Shown: positions 5,543-7,493 of the stretch, piece after piece
Numbering within the stretch: the stretch's first letter is position 1
How the letters are laid out: every line of letters starts with the position of its first letter
Source: Anaerolineae bacterium
GTDB taxonomy: Bacteria; Chloroflexota; Anaerolineae; Aggregatilineales; UBA2796
Reading direction: 5' to 3'
DNA length: 7,493 nucleotides
Assembly: GCA_020851855.1 (NCBI GenBank)
Contig: JADZBY010000141.1
Location: 1 to 7,493, forward strand
Made by a program: the position numbers and the translations under genes
Notes under the pieces: generated by a model
Seen by the model: the letters and a program-made list of their open reading frames with translations, nothing else
What the model was told of the DNA's origin: nothing
The model's database searches: none

Positions 5543-7096
5543 TCAGACCGGCATGTTGCCGTGCTTGCGGGGCGGCGCAGAGGCGTACTTATCCCGTAGG
5601 GCGGCCAGCGCGGCGATGATCTTGGGCCGCGTCTCGCGCGGCTCGATGATGTCGTCAATGTAGCCGTTGCGCGCCGCGTAGTACGGGTTATTGAACTTCT
5701 CGCGGTATTCCGCGACGAGCCGTTCCCGTTCGGCGACCGGGTCGGTGCTCTGCTCCAACTGGCGACGGTACACGATATTCACCGCGCCTTCTGCGCCCAT
5801 CACCGCGATCTCGGCGCTCGGCCAGGCGTAATTCACGTCCGTGCCGAGGTACTTGCTGCTCATGACGACGTACGCGCCGCCATAGCCCTTGCGCGTGATG
5901 ACGCTGACCTTCGGCACAGTCGCTTCGGAATAGGCGTACAGCACCTTGGCCCCGTGCCGGATGATGCCCGCGTGCTCCTGGTCGATGCCGGGCAGGAAGC
6001 CGGGCGAATCGACCAGCGTCACCAGCGGGACGTTGAAGCAGTCGCAGGTGCGCACGAAGCGCGTGATCTTGTCCGACGCGCCGATGTCAATCACGCCGGC
6101 CATGACCATCGGCTGCTGCGCGACGATGCCGACGCTGTGGCCGCCCATGCGCGCGAAGCCGGTGATCACATTCCGCGCGAAGACGGGCTGAATCTCCAGG
6201 AACGTGCCCTGGTCCACAATGCGCTCGATCACGTCGTGCATGTCGTAGGGCGTGGACGAATCCAGCGGCACGATGGCGTTCAGTTCTTCGTCCATGCGCA
6301 GCGGGTCGTCCGCCGGCGGCGTGAAGGGCGGGTTTTCCACGTTGTTCGAGGCCAGATAACCGAGCGCGCGGCGGCAGAGCAACAGCGCTTCCTCTTCCGT
6401 CGGCGCGGAAAGGTGCGCCGTGCCGCTGACAGCCATGTGCACTTCCGTGCCGCCCAGCGATTCGGGGTCGATGCGCTCGCCCGTGACGGCCTTGATCACT
6501 TCGGGGCCGGTCAGGAACATGTACGAGTTACGCTCGACCATGATGATCAGGTCGGTCAGGGCGGGCGAATAGGCCGCGCCGCCCGCGCACGGGCCGAGCA
6601 TGACGCTGATCTGCGGGATGACGCCCGAATACTGCGCGTTGCGGCGGAAAATTTCGGCATACGCGCCCAGCGCCCGGATGCCTTCCTGGATGCGCGCGCC
6701 GCCGGAGTCGATCAGGCCGATCATGGGCACGCCGTTGCGCAGCGCGAGGTCCATGACGCGGCAAATCTTGTGCGACTGCATCTCGCCCAGCGTGCCGCCG
6801 TACACGGTGAAATCCTGGGCGTAGACGTAGACGGTGCGCCCGTCGATCTGGCCGTAGCCGGTCACGACGCCATCGCCCAGGTAGTGCTCGGACGCCAGCC
6901 CCAGCTCGTCGCCCTGGTGGGTGATGTACGGCTCCAGCTCGTTGAACGTGCCCGGATCGAGCAGGATGTCGAGCCGCTCGCGGGCAGTGAGTTTGCCTTT
7001 GTCGTGCTGCTTCTGGATTCGGTCAGCGCCGCCGCCCTGACGGGCTTTTTCGCGCATGGTGCGCAATTCGAGGATGCGGGGATCTTCCTGTACCAT
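5543..7096 (-). CDS. mmdA: Methylmalonyl-CoA decarboxylase / acyl-CoA carboxyltransferase alpha subunit
   Basis: 517 residues, full length for the biotin-dependent carboxyltransferase family (MmdA, propionyl-CoA carboxylase beta). It transfers the carboxyl group of an acyl-CoA to biotin on the carrier. It has two crotonase-like halves. In the first half SGGARIQEG (131-139) precedes the oxyanion-hole loop GPCAGGAAYSPALTD (168-182). In the second half DSPGFLPG (363-370) precedes RKGYGGAYVVMSSK (402-415), then AWPSAEIAVMGAEGAVNI (424-441). Context decides the role: propionyl-CoA carboxylase would be expected with a biotin carboxylase subunit, whereas here it is followed by OadG, a separate carrier and OadB. 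V410 occupies the spot that is Asp in many propionyl-CoA carboxylases, so the precise acyl-CoA is not proven. AAGGAG at 7101-7106 supports the start. It is the first gene of the operon and is presumably cytosolic, docked to the membrane complex by OadG. Confidence 0.94.
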   Translation of the reverse strand: MVQEDPRILELRTMREKARQGGGADRIQKQHDKGKLTARERLDILLDPGTFNELEPYITHQGDELGLASEHYLGDGVVTGYGQIDGRTVYVYAQDFTVYGGTLGEMQSHKICRVMDLALRNGVPMIGLIDSGGARIQEGIRALGAYAEIFRRNAQYSGVIPQISVMLGPCAGGAAYSPALTDLIIMVERNSYMFLTGPEVIKAVTGERIDPESLGGTEVHMAVSGTAHLSAPTEEEALLLCRRALGYLASNNVENPPFTPPADDPLRMDEELNAIVPLDSSTPYDMHDVIERIVDQGTFLEIQPVFARNVITGFARMGGHSVGIVAQQPMVMAGVIDIGASDKITRFVRTCDCFNVPLVTLVDSPGFLPGIDQEHAGIIRHGAKVLYAYSEATVPKVSVITRKGYGGAYVVMSSKYLGTDVNYAWPSAEIAVMGAEGAVNIVYRRQLEQSTDPVAERERLVAEYREKFNNPYYAARNGYIDDIIEPRETRPKIIAALAALRDKYASAPPRKHGNMPV

Positions 7097-7270
7097 ACTG
7101 CTCCTTGCGCCGCGACGGGAATCCTGCCCGCCGCGCGTCCCTTCCGGTGTCCTAGCCGTAGTCTATCACCTTCGGGCCGCGCGCCACATTGACGTTTGTC
7201 ACGCCCGGAGCGTGAAGGTTGGCGAGTATTCGCTCGCAACGGTGTCAATCGCGTCAAGATCAACCGGGAG

Positions 7271-7319
7271 CGGCCCCACGCTGAAGCACGGGGCTGAAGT
7301 TACGAAGCCCTGATGGGCT
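7271..7319. repeat. Cluster of short, mutually exclusive hairpins
   Basis: GCCCC (7273-7277) pairs with GGGGC (7290-7294), with two mismatches and then GC/GC pairs around a TGAA loop. AGCCC (7306-7310) can pair either with GGGCT on its left (7291-7295) or with GGGCT on its right (7315-7319, TGAT loop). The dense short stems look like a dispersed repeat, but only one copy is visible here. Confidence 0.5.
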
Positions 7320-7385
7320 AGGATGCCTGCGCAGCCCGCCGCTTGTGGATGTTTGGAGTGTAGTGCCACAACTTGGAAAGAACAC

Positions 7386-7478
7386 CCCCTAACCCTGCCC
7401 TTCCCCCCATCAAGAGGGGAAGGGAAAACCGGCTCTCTTAGCCCCTCCCTCTTCATGGGGGAGGGGTTGGGGTGGGGG
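7386..7478. repeat. Double-hairpin C-rich/G-rich element, imperfect inverted repeat overall
   Basis: Hairpin 1 has a perfect 9-bp stem, CCCTTCCCC (7398-7406) with GGGGAAGGG (7416-7424), and a 9-base loop. Hairpin 2 has a perfect 8-bp stem, CCCCTCCC (7442-7449) with GGGAGGGG (7459-7466), and a 9-base loop. The C-rich left flank (CCCCCTAACCC) and G-rich right flank (GGGGTTGGGGTGGGGG) are also roughly complementary, so the two hairpins are diverged inverted copies of one motif around a central AAAACCGGCTCTCTTA. This is the form of a MITE- or REP-like dispersed element. Confidence 0.7.
7457..7478 (+). other. Canonical G-quadruplex motif
   Basis: Four G-runs on the plus strand (5, 4, 4 and 5 G: 7457-7461, 7463-7466, 7469-7472, 7474-7478) are separated by loops of only one, two and one bases. 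This easily meets the usual G4 pattern. It lies about 360 bp upstream of mmdA, with the G-rich strand being the template strand for that leftward operon. Whether it folds in the cell is unknown, and it may simply be part of the repeat element. Confidence 0.75.
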
Positions 7479-7493
7479 AAACGACCCTGAATC

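Larger units (their letters stand above)
7097..7493. other. Noncoding region upstream of the pump operon
   Basis: About 397 bp with no convincing gene on either strand. Next to mmdA is its ribosome site (AAGGAG, 7101-7106). A weak -10-like TAGACT lies at 7165-7160 on the minus strand, but I see no good -35, so the operon promoter is not identified. A small stem, GCGAG with CTCGC, lies around 7213-7228. Two hairpin-rich elements, at 7271-7319 and 7386-7478, fill much of the rest. Confidence 0.7.

Noticed and set aside
5954..7192. 412-residue plus-strand frame
   Set aside because: Antisense to mmdA, whose reading frame carries every family motif. This frame has none.

Overview
The window is GC-rich (about two-thirds G+C by eye). 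Every gene I can support reads leftward on the minus strand. The protein style points to a Chloroflexota bacterium, probably near Anaerolineae: secreted or membrane-anchored proteins with long Thr/Pro-rich linkers (TPTPLP, TATPTQTP), a TolB-like propeller protein, and an operon-encoded biotin-dependent sodium-pump decarboxylase. This assignment rests on protein style and was not checked by a search.

Right to left, in the direction of transcription: (1) 7097-7493 is noncoding and holds two hairpin-rich elements that look like dispersed repeats, one containing a textbook G-quadruplex motif. (2) 7096-3650 is a tight four-gene operon. It encodes a methylmalonyl-CoA decarboxylase/acyl-CoA carboxyltransferase alpha subunit (mmdA), an OadG-type one-helix subunit, a biotin carboxyl carrier protein (mmdC), and the OadB-type multi-span sodium-translocating beta subunit. 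The last three genes are joined by TGATG one-base stop/start overlaps. Together they form a complete decarboxylase pump: the carboxyltransferase moves CO2 from an acyl-CoA (most likely methylmalonyl-CoA) to biotin on the carrier, and OadB decarboxylates carboxybiotin while exporting Na+. (3) 3255-3649 is noncoding and carries a 76-bp tandem repeat that has swallowed the end of oadB, next to a nested palindrome pair with compensating base changes. (4) 3254-1137 encodes a membrane-anchored protein with a TolB-like beta-propeller and a C-terminal domain that looks like a degenerate M15 (D-Ala-D-Ala carboxypeptidase-like) fold. (5) 1112-1, cut by the window edge, encodes a membrane-anchored M23 (LytM-type) metallopeptidase with an intact zinc site, followed by the start of a carboxypeptidase-regulatory-like domain. 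Genes 4 and 5 are 24 bp apart and look co-transcribed, probably acting at the cell envelope.

The genes are recognisable families. The less ordinary material is in the two intergenic regions and in the C-terminal domain of the propeller protein. I found no RNA gene, CRISPR array, transposase or phage gene.
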